A stretch of 32,440 bases of DNA from Candidatus Binataceae bacterium (GTDB taxonomy: Bacteria > Desulfobacterota > Binatia > Binatales > Binataceae), in contig JASHQJ010000476.1 in assembly GCA_030037595.1 (NCBI GenBank), positions 1 through 32,440 on the forward strand, given 5' to 3'. Under the pieces are notes generated by a model. That model did no database searches, was not told the origin of the DNA, and was given only the letters and a program-made list of their open reading frames with translations. Made by a program: the position numbers and the translations under genes. The first letter of the stretch is position 1. Each line of letters starts with the position of its first letter. Below are positions 24,713 through 32,440 of this stretch, piece after piece.

Positions 24713-25537
24713 TTATTTCACGGCGGCGAGAAAATCGCCGGCGACTTCCGCGGACTCTTCGGGCGCTTCCCAGAAAAACATGTGGCCGGCATCGGCGATG
24801 ATATGTTGCTTCGATCCCGCGATCGCGCCGTTCAGCACGTCGGCGTTCGCGACCGGCACGATCGCGTCGTCATCGCCGTGGATCACGAGCGTCGGCGATT
24901 TGATCTCGCCAAGCCGCGCGTAACTGTCGAAGCCGCCGATCGCCTGCGCCTGCCGCATGTAGGTATGCATCGGCGTGATCGGATAGTTGCCCATCTCGAC
25001 GAGCGCGCGCGCGATCGTCGCCTGGCCCTCGGCCGAAGCGATGAACTTCTTGCCGCACGCGGCCGAGAAAGCGCGCCGTGCTTGCTCCTCCGGAGCCAAA
25101 TTGGGATCGGGCATGAGCGCCGCAATCGCTTCGGGAGCCGCCGGAATCGATTTCGACGCGCCGCAGTTGGTGCATCCAAGCACCAGGCCGCACACGCGAG
25201 ACGGGTACGTGAGAGCGAATTCCTGCGCGATCATCCCGCCCATCGAAATTCCGTAGATATGCGCGCGCGGCGTCTCCGCGTGCTCGAGCACGGCAGCGAT
25301 ATCGGCGGCCATGTCGCTGAGCGTCCACGCCACGTCGGGCTTGTCGCTCTCGCCTGTGCCGCGATTATCGATCATGAAAATCTTGAAGCGTTTCTCCATC
25401 GCGTTGAGAAAGGGTTCGCCCCACGCGCGGCCCGAGCCGCTGAAGCCCATGATAAGCGCGACCGGATCGCCCGCGCCGCGAATCTCGTAGCGCAGCTTGT
25501 ACCCCTCGCGCGAGGCCGCAAAATCACGAACCGCCAT
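24713..25537 (-). CDS. Alpha/beta hydrolase
   Basis: A 274-residue cytoplasmic alpha/beta hydrolase. The fold begins at GYKLRYEIRGAGDPVALIMGF (in outline) with the oxyanion-loop GF. The nucleophile elbow is GISMGG (S98), the acid is in IHGDDDAIVP (D222-D224) and the histidine in DAGHMFFWEAP (H252). The sequence resembles 3-oxoadipate enol-lactonase and meta-cleavage hydrolases, but that breadth does not fix a substrate. The ATG at 25537 follows AGGAG by nine bases. It is the middle gene of a same-strand group with another hydrolase 39 bases upstream and the crotonase 15 bases downstream. Confidence 0.93.
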   Translation of the reverse strand: MAVRDFAASREGYKLRYEIRGAGDPVALIMGFSGSGRAWGEPFLNAMEKRFKIFMIDNRGTGESDKPDVAWTLSDMAADIAAVLEHAETPRAHIYGISMGGMIAQEFALTYPSRVCGLVLGCTNCGASKSIPAAPEAIAALMPDPNLAPEEQARRAFSAACGKKFIASAEGQATIARALVEMGNYPITPMHTYMRQAQAIGGFDSYARLGEIKSPTLVIHGDDDAIVPVANADVLNGAIAGSKQHIIADAGHMFFWEAPEESAEVAGDFLAAVK

Positions 25538-25576
25538 ACTCGCTAACTCCTGCAGATATTGAATTTGATGCGATGC

Positions 25577-26356
25577 TTAAGCCGCGGCGCTCTCAAAGTC
25601 CTCCGCCAGGATCGCACCGAGCAGGCGGAACACTTCGCGATTGACGATAAGACTCGAATGCAATCCGTTGACTTCATGATTGGGACCGTCCTCGGCAATG
25701 CACGCGCGCCAGGCGACGATTTCATCGCGCCGCGTGTAGATCGAGTCGAAGCGGACGGCGGCCGCGACTTCAGCATACACTGCGCGCGCGAATCCGCACG
25801 GGCATACCGGCGTGCCGCACTCTTCCGGCGCGCTTACGAGAGTCTGCCAGAATGATTGCACGGCGCGAAGCGCGGGCAGCACCTCTGTCCGCACTCCTTT
25901 CCATCCGTCGCGGACCGGAGAGCCAAGCGCGATCACGCGGCTCACGAGTCTGGGTGATGCGGCGGCGACGCCACGCGCCAGTACGCCGCCGAGGCTGTGC
26001 CCGATGAGCGCGACACGCATGCCGCTTTCATTTGCAATCTTCTCGACGCGCCATCCGACGAGCTCGATTTTCCGCTTCGGGCATCCGACGTTGAGATCGA
26101 TTCCCGAGAGATAAGGCCGGTAGCCGATTCGTCGGAGCCAGCGCGCCATCACGCCGAGCGTCCAGTCGCCCGCCGTGAATCCGGGAATCAACAGGACAGG
26201 TTCGCCATTGCCGCGCGCGACGCCCGAGCCGTAGTAAACCGGATCGCGAAGCAGGGTCGAGAGTTGCTGCAGGAAATCGATCCAGGCGTTGGCCGTGAGA
26301 CTTACCAGCATCGCATCGCGGCCGCTCCAGCGGCCAGCGTCCGGCGAAGGTTGCAC
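25577..26356 (-). CDS. Lipase/esterase-like alpha/beta hydrolase
   Basis: A 259-residue hydrolase. VLLIPGFTAGDWTLGVMARWL is the first strand and oxyanion region, GHSLGG (S121) the nucleophile elbow, YTRRDEIVAWRAC gives the acid (D211), and VNGLHSSLIVN the histidine (H233). Cysteines near 180-187 (EECGTPVCPCG) are unusual and could pair or bind a metal. No secretion signal is evident. The GTG at 26356 lacks a clear ribosome-binding site; an ATG at 26311 (MLVSLTANAW) is a fair alternative. The pattern resembles triacylglycerol lipase-like proteins that act on bulky esters. It diverges from the SnoaL-like gene and precedes the other hydrolase on the same strand. Confidence 0.85.
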   Translation of the reverse strand: MQPSPDAGRWSGRDAMLVSLTANAWIDFLQQLSTLLRDPVYYGSGVARGNGEPVLLIPGFTAGDWTLGVMARWLRRIGYRPYLSGIDLNVGCPKRKIELVGWRVEKIANESGMRVALIGHSLGGVLARGVAAASPRLVSRVIALGSPVRDGWKGVRTEVLPALRAVQSFWQTLVSAPEECGTPVCPCGFARAVYAEVAAAVRFDSIYTRRDEIVAWRACIAEDGPNHEVNGLHSSLIVNREVFRLLGAILAEDFESAAA

Positions 26357-26444
26357 GAACGGGCAGGATAGTAAAGGCTCGAAACGGCGATTGATTGGTC
26401 AATTTGAGCGCAGGTCTAGGCGCCCGGCACGCCGGGGGATCGCG

Positions 26445-26876
26445 ATGAGTGAAAGGAACAAAGCGATTGTTCGCGAGCTCACCGAGGAAATCTGGAACGG
26501 ACGCAAGCTCGAACGAATCCCGGATTTCTACGCACCCGACTATGTTGCCGATTACCGGCCCTACGCGCCGATTCGGCAGGGCCACGAGGCGATCCGCGGG
26601 ATGGTCGAGCGGGCGTTCGTAACCTTTCCCGATTATCACGAGGAAATCCGCGAGCTAATTGCCGAAGGCGATAGGGTAGTGGTGTGTCTCACGATCAGTG
26701 GAACGCAGACGGGGCAGTGGGGTCCGCTCGCGCCGACGGGGAAACGGGCGGAATTCAACGAAGTGGTAGTTCTTGAATTCCGCGACGGCAAGATCGTCCA
26801 TCAGCGCGGATACGCCGACAATCTAACGGCGTTGCAGCAGCTCGGCTGTACCGTGATACCTCCGCGACGCTCGTGA
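26445..26876 (+). CDS. SnoaL-like ester cyclase family protein
   Basis: A 143-residue protein with the NTF2-like cone fold of SnoaL-type polyketide cyclases and their many uncharacterised relatives. Typical features are MSERNKAIVRELTEEIWN at the start, FYAPDYVADY, RQGHEAIRGMVERAFVTFPDYH in outline, and the C-terminal EFRDGKIVHQRGYAD. The ATG at 26445 is preceded by GGGGGA. A small hairpin (CCCGG, loop CACG, CCGGG) overlaps this ribosome-binding site and might limit translation. No polyketide synthase is nearby, so a cyclase role is not implied; a small-molecule isomerase or binding role is as likely. Confidence 0.87.
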   Translation: MSERNKAIVRELTEEIWNGRKLERIPDFYAPDYVADYRPYAPIRQGHEAIRGMVERAFVTFPDYHEEIRELIAEGDRVVVCLTISGTQTGQWGPLAPTGKRAEFNEVVVLEFRDGKIVHQRGYADNLTALQQLGCTVIPPRRS

Positions 26877-26891
26877 TACGCGCAGCGTAGC

Positions 26892-28187
26892 TTATCGAGC
26901 CACGCCCGACTGCTTGTTAACTGCCGCTGCCGCCGCCGCAGCGACTGACCTCTCCGAAATCGTCCCTGGGTCGATAAACCAACCCTCGTATTCGTCGCCC
27001 TCTACTCCCGGCATGTAGGACACCGAGGAAAATCCGCTCTGGAGGTCTTCATCGACGATCGCTGTCGTGAAGATTCGCTTGAATGGATACACCGCCTGCT
27101 GAGCTCCTGGCAGAGCGCGGTCTCGGTAGCCATGAAAAAGCACCATTGTTTTCCACACCTGGCCCCGCTGATCGGATTGATCGGAGGCCGTAATGAACCA
27201 CCCTTCGGCATCGACGTAGAGGGTGCGCTTCACGACATCGCGGCCATGCGGATGGAATTTCGGTATGGCCTCGATCACATAGATCGTGCGCATCTCCCAA
27301 TTCTCGGGACACACGGTGCGCCCGTCGTCGAAAGGACAGTGGCGCGCGGGCGAGCTTTCGGCGTGCACGCTCGCCAGCATCGAGGAGATACCCAGCAGGC
27401 GATAGTCAAAGTTTTCAATCTTGGCCGCAAACCCAAAATAGGAATCGGGATCGAGAGTGAAAGGACCAATTGTATCGGACATCATGCCGGCACTAACTCT
27501 GCCCAAGCCGAAGTACCAGGTATCGTCCTCCCGCGCCGGGTCGATGTAGCGGTATCGCGTCAGCGTCTGGCCATGAGACGTCGAAGGCTCGATGATCGGG
27601 CCTTCGATAAAGCGGTAGCGAATTCCCGTCTTGGCGGCGTTCGGATCCGTTGGAATCGGCGGCACTTCGGTGCGGCCGATATTGTTGTACCAGGTGATGT
27701 GATCGACCATCGAATGAAATGCCTCGGCCGGAAATAGCCAGTGTGCAGCGCTACCCGCCGGACCAAGATCGCGATAGCTGCTCAGCTCGGGCTTCCGAAT
27801 CTCGACGATATCCGCGAATTGCGGCCCGTAGCTGAAGTTCCACATCACCTTGGTAGCGGCTTGAGGATCATTCGGATCGATGAAAGGAAACGGCAGGCCC
27901 GCGACGTAATTCTCCAGTTCGCCTCGCTCATTGAGCCTGACTTGTGCAGCGTATTTCTCGGTCGCGGATTTATAGGGCGGCGGCCAATCGATTCGCTCGG
28001 TGGGAACGACTTTGATCCGCATCCCTTGCCGCACCAGGGCCAGGTTCCCGGGGCTTAGGAGGTCAGCGACACTGTCGGCCTTCTCAGGAGTGATTAGTGT
28101 TCCCGGCTGAACAATGCCGGCGATGCAAGGTGAAGTGATTATCAGCAGCGAGAGAACGGCAGCCGCGACTCGGGTTAGGACCTTCAT
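26892..28187 (-). CDS. DUF1329 exported protein
   Basis: A 431-residue protein with a signal peptide (residues 1-23, ending PCIAG) and the DUF1329 domain over most of its length. Visible family features are LLSPGNLALVRQGMRIKV near the start, then PFPFIDPNDPQAATKVMWNF (in outline), and later the RKTLY-like VVKRTLYVDAEGWF. DUF1329 proteins are periplasmic or outer-membrane associated, are often encoded near RND/MMPL exporters, and have no settled function. The ATG at 28187 follows GGAGGAA. The Ala-rich tail (VAAAAAAAVNKQ) is atypical. No exporter gene is adjacent here. It diverges from a small secreted protein. Confidence 0.9.
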   Translation of the reverse strand: MKVLTRVAAAVLSLLIITSPCIAGIVQPGTLITPEKADSVADLLSPGNLALVRQGMRIKVVPTERIDWPPPYKSATEKYAAQVRLNERGELENYVAGLPFPFIDPNDPQAATKVMWNFSYGPQFADIVEIRKPELSSYRDLGPAGSAAHWLFPAEAFHSMVDHITWYNNIGRTEVPPIPTDPNAAKTGIRYRFIEGPIIEPSTSHGQTLTRYRYIDPAREDDTWYFGLGRVSAGMMSDTIGPFTLDPDSYFGFAAKIENFDYRLLGISSMLASVHAESSPARHCPFDDGRTVCPENWEMRTIYVIEAIPKFHPHGRDVVKRTLYVDAEGWFITASDQSDQRGQVWKTMVLFHGYRDRALPGAQQAVYPFKRIFTTAIVDEDLQSGFSSVSYMPGVEGDEYEGWFIDPGTISERSVAAAAAAAVNKQSGVAR

Positions 28188-28353
28188 GGGTTCCTCCGTC
28201 GCAGACTCAGTTCCTGTTTAATCCACTACCTCTCCAGGCCGAGCCGCACTTCTTGACGAACTGTCATTCGCCGGCAGACAAGTATGCGCGGATATTGCAC
28301 TGAAGGCGGACTGAATTCAACCTTGATGAATTCGTCGCGGGTCGAGGAAGCCG

Positions 28354-28860
28354 ATGCTGAGAGTGACGTCGATCGTTCTTTTCTGGATGAGCGAGTTGTT
28401 CTTTGCCCCTGGCGCAAGTGCGCAACAGATTTCGTTCAACAATGCTGTGATTCAGGGCGCATACAAATGCAATCTGACCGCGTACGGCCTTCCGAGCAAA
28501 GCCTCAGATCCTTTTCCAGTCACGGCGTTGGGGGACATTACCGGTGTGGCGGACGGACGCGGAAAGTGGACCAGCGGCGAATGGCATCACTCCATTGATG
28601 CGCCGGGTATGCACGCCAACTGTCATCTAACCATGATCTCCGGCACCTATTCGGTACGACCAAACGGCACGGGAACGGACATCACCAAATGGCGGCTGGT
28701 GAAAGGCGACTCGGCGCCCAACTGTCTCATGTACTTTCCCGATGCCGCCGAGACACCTACAACTGAGTCAGCGCTTATCGTCCGAGATCCGTCGGGTAAG
28801 ATGTTCTACTCTACCAGCATCAATCCCTTCGCAGTGCTTGTCACCGCGTGCCAGAAGTAA
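28354..28860 (+). CDS. Secreted small protein of unknown function
   Basis: A 168-residue protein with a signal peptide (hydrophobic to residue 22, cleavage expected after PGASA) and a mature part of about 145 residues dominated by short beta strands, with Gly/Thr/Asp-rich turns (ALGDITGVADGRGKWTSG) and Cys in YKCN, NCHL, NCLM and TACQK that may form disulfides. I do not recognise the family, though the ADGRGKWTSG type of turn recurs in exported beta-rich proteins. The ATG at 28354 follows GAGGA. The stop overlaps the start of the next gene by 13 bases, so the two are translationally coupled and probably work in the same compartment. Confidence 0.7.
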   Translation: MLRVTSIVLFWMSELFFAPGASAQQISFNNAVIQGAYKCNLTAYGLPSKASDPFPVTALGDITGVADGRGKWTSGEWHHSIDAPGMHANCHLTMISGTYSVRPNGTGTDITKWRLVKGDSAPNCLMYFPDAAETPTTESALIVRDPSGKMFYSTSINPFAVLVTACQK

Positions 28861-30101
28861 GTCGATTTTTGGCGAGACACATTCGAGCGCTTTCGATCTC
28901 GCTCGCGCTCGCGACACTTTTCGTCGCTACCGGCGGCGTAACGATCCAGCAGTACAGCGCCCTCAAGGCCACAACGGACAAGACCATCGAGCAGCACATC
29001 AGAGCGGTCGAAAACGGTCTTCTTCCGCCTGCCTCGACCGGAGAGGAACAAAAGTGGAGCCTCGCGGAGCGAATGGCTTTCTACAAGGTTCCCGCAGTGA
29101 GCGTCGCCGTGATCAACAACTATGAGATCGAGTGGGCGAAGGCGTGGGGCGTTACCGAGCCCGGCGGCGCGACGGCTGCCTCGCCCGATACGTTGTTTCA
29201 GACGGCGCAGATCAGCGAATCGGTCGGCGCAATGGCCGTGATGCATCTGGTCGAACAAGGCAAGCTCAACCTCGATGCGAACGTCAACGACTACCTGAAG
29301 AGCTGGAAGGTTCCGGAGAACGAGTTCACACGCGTCAAAGCCGTCACCTTGCGTGAATTGCTAAGCCATAACGCAGCGACGACGATCGCCGGTTTTCCCG
29401 GATACAATGTTAGGGTCGAGCGGCCGTCGCTTGCGGAGATTTTGCGTGGCATCCCACCGTCAAGCACTGGCGCAGTGGAGGTTGCAGGCGTTCCCGGAAG
29501 CAAGTGGCAATACTCAGGCGGCGGATTCGAAATCATTCAACAAGTGCTCGAAGACGTTACCGGCGAGTCTTTTCCGCAATTGATGCAGGCCACTGTCCTC
29601 GCGCCGCTGGCTATGACGCACAGCTATTACGCTCAACCGCTGCCCGCTTCGCTCGAAGCTAACGCCGCAGTTGGCACCTTCGCCGACGGTCTGGCAGTCC
29701 CGGGCAGATGGCATGTCTATCCGGAGCTTATGGAAGCGGGCCTCTGGACGACGCCATCAGACTTAGCGCGATTCGCAATTGCGCTCATGAATGCGACACG
29801 CGGTGTGAGTAATCCTGTCGCCTCCGCGGCAGGAACTCTACAATTGCTCCGTCCTGAGTTGAGCACCGACGCTCCCGAATTTTCCCAGAGCGGTCTTGGA
29901 ATCTTCGTGCATGGCACCGGCGACAGCGCTCGATTCTTTCATGGAGGCTTGAACGAGGGGTATCAGAGCCAACTGCTAGGATATGACTCAGGTCATGGCG
30001 TCGTCATCATGACGAACTCCGACAACGGCGTGCGTGTCGCGGGTGAGATTATCCGCGCCGTCGAGCGTGAGTACGGCTGGCAGGGTTCAATGCCATGGTG
30101 A
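28848..30101 (+). CDS. Beta-lactamase-fold (class C/penicillin-binding) protein lacking the SxxK pair
   Basis: A 417-residue exported or membrane-anchored protein (hydrophobic segment 14-31) of the serine beta-lactamase-like family. The fold is well preserved: VPAVSVAVINNYEIEWAKAWG, then DANVNDYLKSW, LRELLSH, WQYSGGGFEIIQQVLEDVTG (Y222 of the YSG motif) and FFHGGLNEGYQS (HGG at 365-367). At the catalytic helix, where relatives read FQAASISKPV, this protein reads FQTAQISESV (Q121, E124). The nucleophilic Ser and general-base Lys are thus both replaced, so it cannot act by the usual acyl-enzyme route. A binding, sensing or scaffold role is more likely. The GTG at 28848 overlaps the upstream stop. 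Confidence 0.88.
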   Translation: MPEVSRFLARHIRALSISLALATLFVATGGVTIQQYSALKATTDKTIEQHIRAVENGLLPPASTGEEQKWSLAERMAFYKVPAVSVAVINNYEIEWAKAWGVTEPGGATAASPDTLFQTAQISESVGAMAVMHLVEQGKLNLDANVNDYLKSWKVPENEFTRVKAVTLRELLSHNAATTIAGFPGYNVRVERPSLAEILRGIPPSSTGAVEVAGVPGSKWQYSGGGFEIIQQVLEDVTGESFPQLMQATVLAPLAMTHSYYAQPLPASLEANAAVGTFADGLAVPGRWHVYPELMEAGLWTTPSDLARFAIALMNATRGVSNPVASAAGTLQLLRPELSTDAPEFSQSGLGIFVHGTGDSARFFHGGLNEGYQSQLLGYDSGHGVVIMTNSDNGVRVAGEIIRAVEREYGWQGSMPW

Positions 30102-30108
30102 AACTGCG

Positions 30109-30555
30109 TCAATTGTGTCGATCACAGGCGGTGATATCGTCCTGGATCTGACAAAATTGCGCGCGAGCCTTTCCCGCGGATGCCTGGCAATGAGCCATCG
30201 CCTGTCTGGTGGCGGTCGCCACGTCGGGTCCGAGGCCCCAACCAAAGCCTGGTGTGCCAACCTTGGGATCAAATGCAGCCGCGTAACACTTCCGCATGAA
30301 CGTCCGCACGATTCTGCATCGCGCTGCCGCTTTCCGGACGTCGGGTTGCGAACGACATTTCCTCAGCGCTTCCGCGACTGCGTCTTCGCGGTTTGGATTG
30401 TTAAAGCTTCCGCCGATTGCAACTCCATCCGCCACGACATTGCCAGTCGAGCCGATGGCCAGAGCGCCCATGGCCAAGACGCGAGTCGAAAATGCGATCA
30501 GTACCGCGAGACCGAAGAGTGAGACGAAGATGAATTTTTCTCTATGGCTTCGCAT
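30109..30555 (-). CDS. DUF4189-like small secreted cysteine-rich protein
   Basis: A 148-residue protein with a signal peptide (FIFVSLFGLAVLIAFSTRVLA, cleavage near residue 28). The mature domain begins MGALAIGSTGN, and six cysteines (RKCRSQ, ARCRIV, RKCYAA, AHCQAS, QFCQIQ, TACDRH) are placed to form disulfides. The GAxAIG opening, the repeated AxxxALxxC pattern and the GFGWG turn resemble DUF4189, a family of exported proteins without known function. The start overlaps the end of the NTF2-like gene upstream by 14 bases. It converges on the beta-lactamase-fold gene with only seven bases between them, too few for a terminator. Confidence 0.7.
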   Translation of the reverse strand: MRSHREKFIFVSLFGLAVLIAFSTRVLAMGALAIGSTGNVVADGVAIGGSFNNPNREDAVAEALRKCRSQPDVRKAAARCRIVRTFMRKCYAAAFDPKVGTPGFGWGLGPDVATATRQAMAHCQASAGKARAQFCQIQDDITACDRHN

Positions 30556-31051
30556 TCATGACTGCCTTGCCGGTGGCTGGATCGAATGGCACTGAGAAGT
30601 GCTCATGCCAGACGAGCCACTTCCCTCCCTCCTTTCTGTCGATCTGTGTGTAGCGGCTGGTTTGTGTATGCATGATGCCTTTCGAGTCGATCCATTTTCC
30701 CCTGATGATGCATCGCATGACGGCGAGGTCGCCGCTCGTCACGATGTCGATAGCTTCCATGCGAGCGTGAAAGTCCGGCATCGATTTGATCTCGCCATTG
30801 GCCTTGCTCAGGACCGCTTTATTCATCTGAAAGGGGATGGTGTCTTCGAAAAAGATCGCGTCGGGATCGTCGGAGTAGAAGGCCATCACAGCACTTGGAT
30901 CTCTCTTGTTGAAGGCAGCCATGATCTGCTGGTTCATCGCGGCGATTTGAGCTTTGTCACTGTCACTCGATGCCCGGGCGTTGGAAACAGGCACGACTAC
31001 CAAAGTGACCAGGGCGAATACCGGTATAAGAGTGCGCAGCGTTGTTGTCAT
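30542..31051 (-). CDS. Exported NTF2-like (SnoaL/DUF4440) protein
   Basis: A 169-residue protein with a signal peptide (residues 1-27, ending VSNARA) and an NTF2-like domain: AMNQQIMAAFNKRDPSAVMAFYSDD (in outline), then FHARMEAIDIVTSGDLAVMRC and RYTQIDRKEGGKWLVWHEHFS. This is the usual DUF4440/SnoaL_3 pattern of a calcium/calmodulin kinase II association-like cone. An exported version suggests a binding or isomerase role in the periplasm. It precedes and overlaps the DUF4189-like gene, so both are made together. No substrate can be inferred. Confidence 0.85.
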   Translation of the reverse strand: MTTTLRTLIPVFALVTLVVVPVSNARASSDSDKAQIAAMNQQIMAAFNKRDPSAVMAFYSDDPDAIFFEDTIPFQMNKAVLSKANGEIKSMPDFHARMEAIDIVTSGDLAVMRCIIRGKWIDSKGIMHTQTSRYTQIDRKEGGKWLVWHEHFSVPFDPATGKAVMNAKP

Positions 31052-31217
31052 GTTCTGCTCCAGACTGTGAAGTTAGACTGGTCGGATAGTAAACGGCCGC
31101 CTTTGCGTCAACTACAACGCAGGCAAGCTCTCACACGACGCGCGGGTTGCGACATAGGGCCACTGCGGTCGCAGGGCTACGCACGCACCGGGTGTGCGGG
31201 AAACGCGAAGAGGAATG

Positions 31218-31260
31218 AAAGGAAAACGGGCGCGGTGAGGTGATACAGGTGCCGCGCCCG
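31218..31260 (-). terminator. Rho-independent terminator for the phaC operon
   Basis: A perfect 9-bp inverted repeat (CGGGCGCGG at 31227-31235 with CCGCGCCCG at 31252-31260) is followed on the minus strand by TTTTCCTTT. It lies 18 bases downstream of the phasin-like gene. Confidence 0.75.
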
Positions 31261-31278
31261 GCTAAAACTTTTTTGCGG

Positions 31279-31554
31279 CTAGTTCAGGCGCCAGAGCGAC
31301 CGCGCGGCCTCGGCCGAGCGTTCGACCATCTTCTTGCCGAACTCGTGCTGCGCCTCGAAAATCGGCGCAAGCGGCGTTTCCTTGGCCCACGCTGTGGCCG
31401 AGGCCTGGAAATCCAGCATCTGGTTGGCGATCTTCTCGTTGGTGTCGATATACCAGGCGGCGATCTTCTTCGCGCCGTCGAAACTCAGGTATTTCTCGCG
31501 CATCTCGCTCATCGTTTCGAACATTCCTGAAAGTGGTTCCTTCTCTGCTGCCAT
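31279..31554 (-). CDS. Phasin-like PHA granule or PHA synthase partner protein
   Basis: A 91-residue, wholly helical protein encoded directly after phaC. MFETMSEMREKYLSFDGAKK, then WYIDTNEKIANQMLDFQAS and HEFGKKMVERSAEAARSLWRL, has the amphipathic heptads of phasins or of the PhaE C-terminal region. Class III synthases usually need PhaE of about 350 residues; this is far shorter, so it is either a phasin or a reduced partner. The ATG at 31554 follows GGAGG by four bases and excludes a longer frame that would overlap phaC. A terminator follows. The function is inferred from position and composition more than from sequence identity. Confidence 0.65.
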   Translation of the reverse strand: MAAEKEPLSGMFETMSEMREKYLSFDGAKKIAAWYIDTNEKIANQMLDFQASATAWAKETPLAPIFEAQHEFGKKMVERSAEAARSLWRLN

Positions 31555-31660
31555 AGTTCCTCCGGATTTATTGTTGCGCGCGTGCCGATCGGATGCGTTA
31601 TTCGAGCCGGCCGGCGCCTTCGCGGCGCGGTGCCGGGTGCGATTCTCCGCCATTGCTGCC

Positions 31661-32440
31661 TCACATATCGCGATCCGCCAGCCAGGTGGCGATTTGGGGC
31701 CAAAGCCGTTTCAAGGAATCGGAGCTGATTGCCGCGCCCATGTGCCCGGTCGGGAAGTGCAGGTCCGCCTTGTCGGCGCTGCCGACCAGATTGACGAGGG
31801 GCGCACTCGAGCGCGGATTGACGATATCGTCGTAGTCGCCGATCACGTTCAGCAACGGGCAGGCTACCTTGGTTAGATCGACGATGCGCGAGCCGACCTT
31901 CATCGCACCCTTCATCAGCGAATTCTCGCGCGTCATCGCGGTGGTCTCGAGAAAGATCTTGCCCGCCATCGGCACGTCGCTGTGAAGCCATCGCTCGAAG
32001 AGCCTAAACGTATCGACGAAGCCCGGACGATTCGACTGCCGGTGCGCGCCGACGAACTTGTCGAGCATGTGATGCGTCGGCGCCAGCATGTTGAAGAAGC
32101 TGTAGATCATCGCGGCCGGCACGTTGCCGTACATGTCCGCGATCATTTTGGCGCTCGACTCGCTCATCGCGGCGCTCAGTTTTTCGACCGGCAGGTCGCG
32201 CGTCGTCGAGTCGAGCGGGATCGTAAGCGCGATGAGGTTCTTGACCGTTTCGGGATTCAGCGCCGTGTACATCAGCGCAAGCAGCGCGCCGAAGCAGTAG
32301 CCGAGAATCGAGACCTGCTCGTTGCCGCTCTGGATCTGGATCGCGCGCACGGCATTGCGGATATCCTGGTTGACGTAGGCATCGAAGCCGCGCCACTTGT
32401 CGGCCTGTCGCGGCGGAATCCAGTCGATCAGGTAGAGGTC
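31661..32440 (-). CDS. phaC: Polyhydroxyalkanoate synthase, class III type (3' part)
   Basis: The last 259 residues of a PHA synthase, which polymerises hydroxyacyl-CoA into storage polyester at granule surfaces. The 5' end lies beyond the window. Visible are DLYLIDWIPPRQADKWRGF (an alpha/beta-core segment), the lipase-like box GYCFGA with the nucleophilic Cys, the acid in VIGDYDDIVNP, and the histidine in PTGHMGA. The box ends in Ala where most synthases have Gly. Short length after the box and the LDKFVGAHRQSN region resemble class III PhaC. The phasin-like gene follows 106 bases downstream, giving a storage-polymer operon. Confidence 0.93.
   Translation of the reverse strand, partial: DLYLIDWIPPRQADKWRGFDAYVNQDIRNAVRAIQIQSGNEQVSILGYCFGALLALMYTALNPETVKNLIALTIPLDSTTRDLPVEKLSAAMSESSAKMIADMYGNVPAAMIYSFFNMLAPTHHMLDKFVGAHRQSNRPGFVDTFRLFERWLHSDVPMAGKIFLETTAMTRENSLMKGAMKVGSRIVDLTKVACPLLNVIGDYDDIVNPRSSAPLVNLVGSADKADLHFPTGHMGAAISSDSLKRLWPQIATWLADRDM

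Noticed and set aside
24059-25546. 495-codon open frame on the plus strand
   Set aside because: It is antisense to the crotonase and alpha/beta hydrolase genes, with shadow-like His/Arg/Asp-rich composition and no motif.
1-32440. CRISPR arrays, tRNA or rRNA genes, IS elements, prophage genes
   Set aside because: No regularly spaced direct repeats, cloverleaf-like segments, transposase motifs or phage structural genes were seen on either strand.

Overview
This is a high-GC bacterial chromosome segment with no rRNA, tRNA, CRISPR array, IS element or phage gene that I can see. The gene content includes a short class III-like PHA synthase with a phasin-like partner, crotonase and alpha/beta hydrolases, a carboxymuconolactone decarboxylase family protein, DUF1329, UPF0182, YfhO-like and GT-C membrane proteins, and DHA2/SMR efflux. 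It suggests a free-living soil or aquatic bacterium of the Desulfobacterota/'Binatota' type. That placement is inference from gene families only and is of low confidence.

Layout. 1-2.1 kb: the 5' part of dnaB and a rhomboid protease, both on the minus strand. 2.3-3.5 kb: a dienelactone hydrolase and a small lipoprotein on the plus strand. 3.5-7.6 kb is a zone of decay: a Phd-type antitoxin with a wrecked PIN toxin, set between two copies of the lipoprotein gene's 3' end; an intact nitroreductase and VOC protein; then a GAF sensor kinase and NarL-type regulator, both broken by several frameshifts. 7.6-10.7 kb: a UPF0182 membrane protein and a DUF1232 protein. 10.8-14.2 kb: a divergent, translationally coupled pair, a ThDP-dependent decarboxylase-like enzyme and an acyl-CoA synthetase. 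14.2-15.4 kb: a second toxin-antitoxin locus with a frameshifted toxin, and a small membrane protein. 15.5-23.3 kb (all minus): CMD-family protein, lipoprotein with a probable CTG start, DedA protein, YfhO-like protein, GT-C glycosyltransferase, a damaged GT-C/MFS fusion, and a DHA2 efflux pump. An SMR-type protein diverges from the pump across a palindrome. 23.9-26.4 kb: crotonase and two alpha/beta hydrolases. 26.4-31.1 kb: SnoaL-like and exported proteins, DUF1329 and a beta-lactamase-fold protein lacking its catalytic Ser/Lys. 31.2-32.4 kb: a phasin-like protein and the 3' part of phaC.

Themes. Both toxin-antitoxin loci keep an intact antitoxin and a broken toxin. A whole two-component system has decayed. 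The best candidates for unusual biology are the ThDP enzyme/acyl-CoA synthetase pair with its mirrored promoter-like elements, the catalytically altered penicillin-binding-fold protein, and the palindrome shared by two divergent efflux genes. I found no clear previously undescribed multi-gene system. No stretch over 300 bases lacks a gene or pseudogene; the largest gaps (2118-2329, 28188-28353, 31052-31278) hold only presumed promoters or a terminator.
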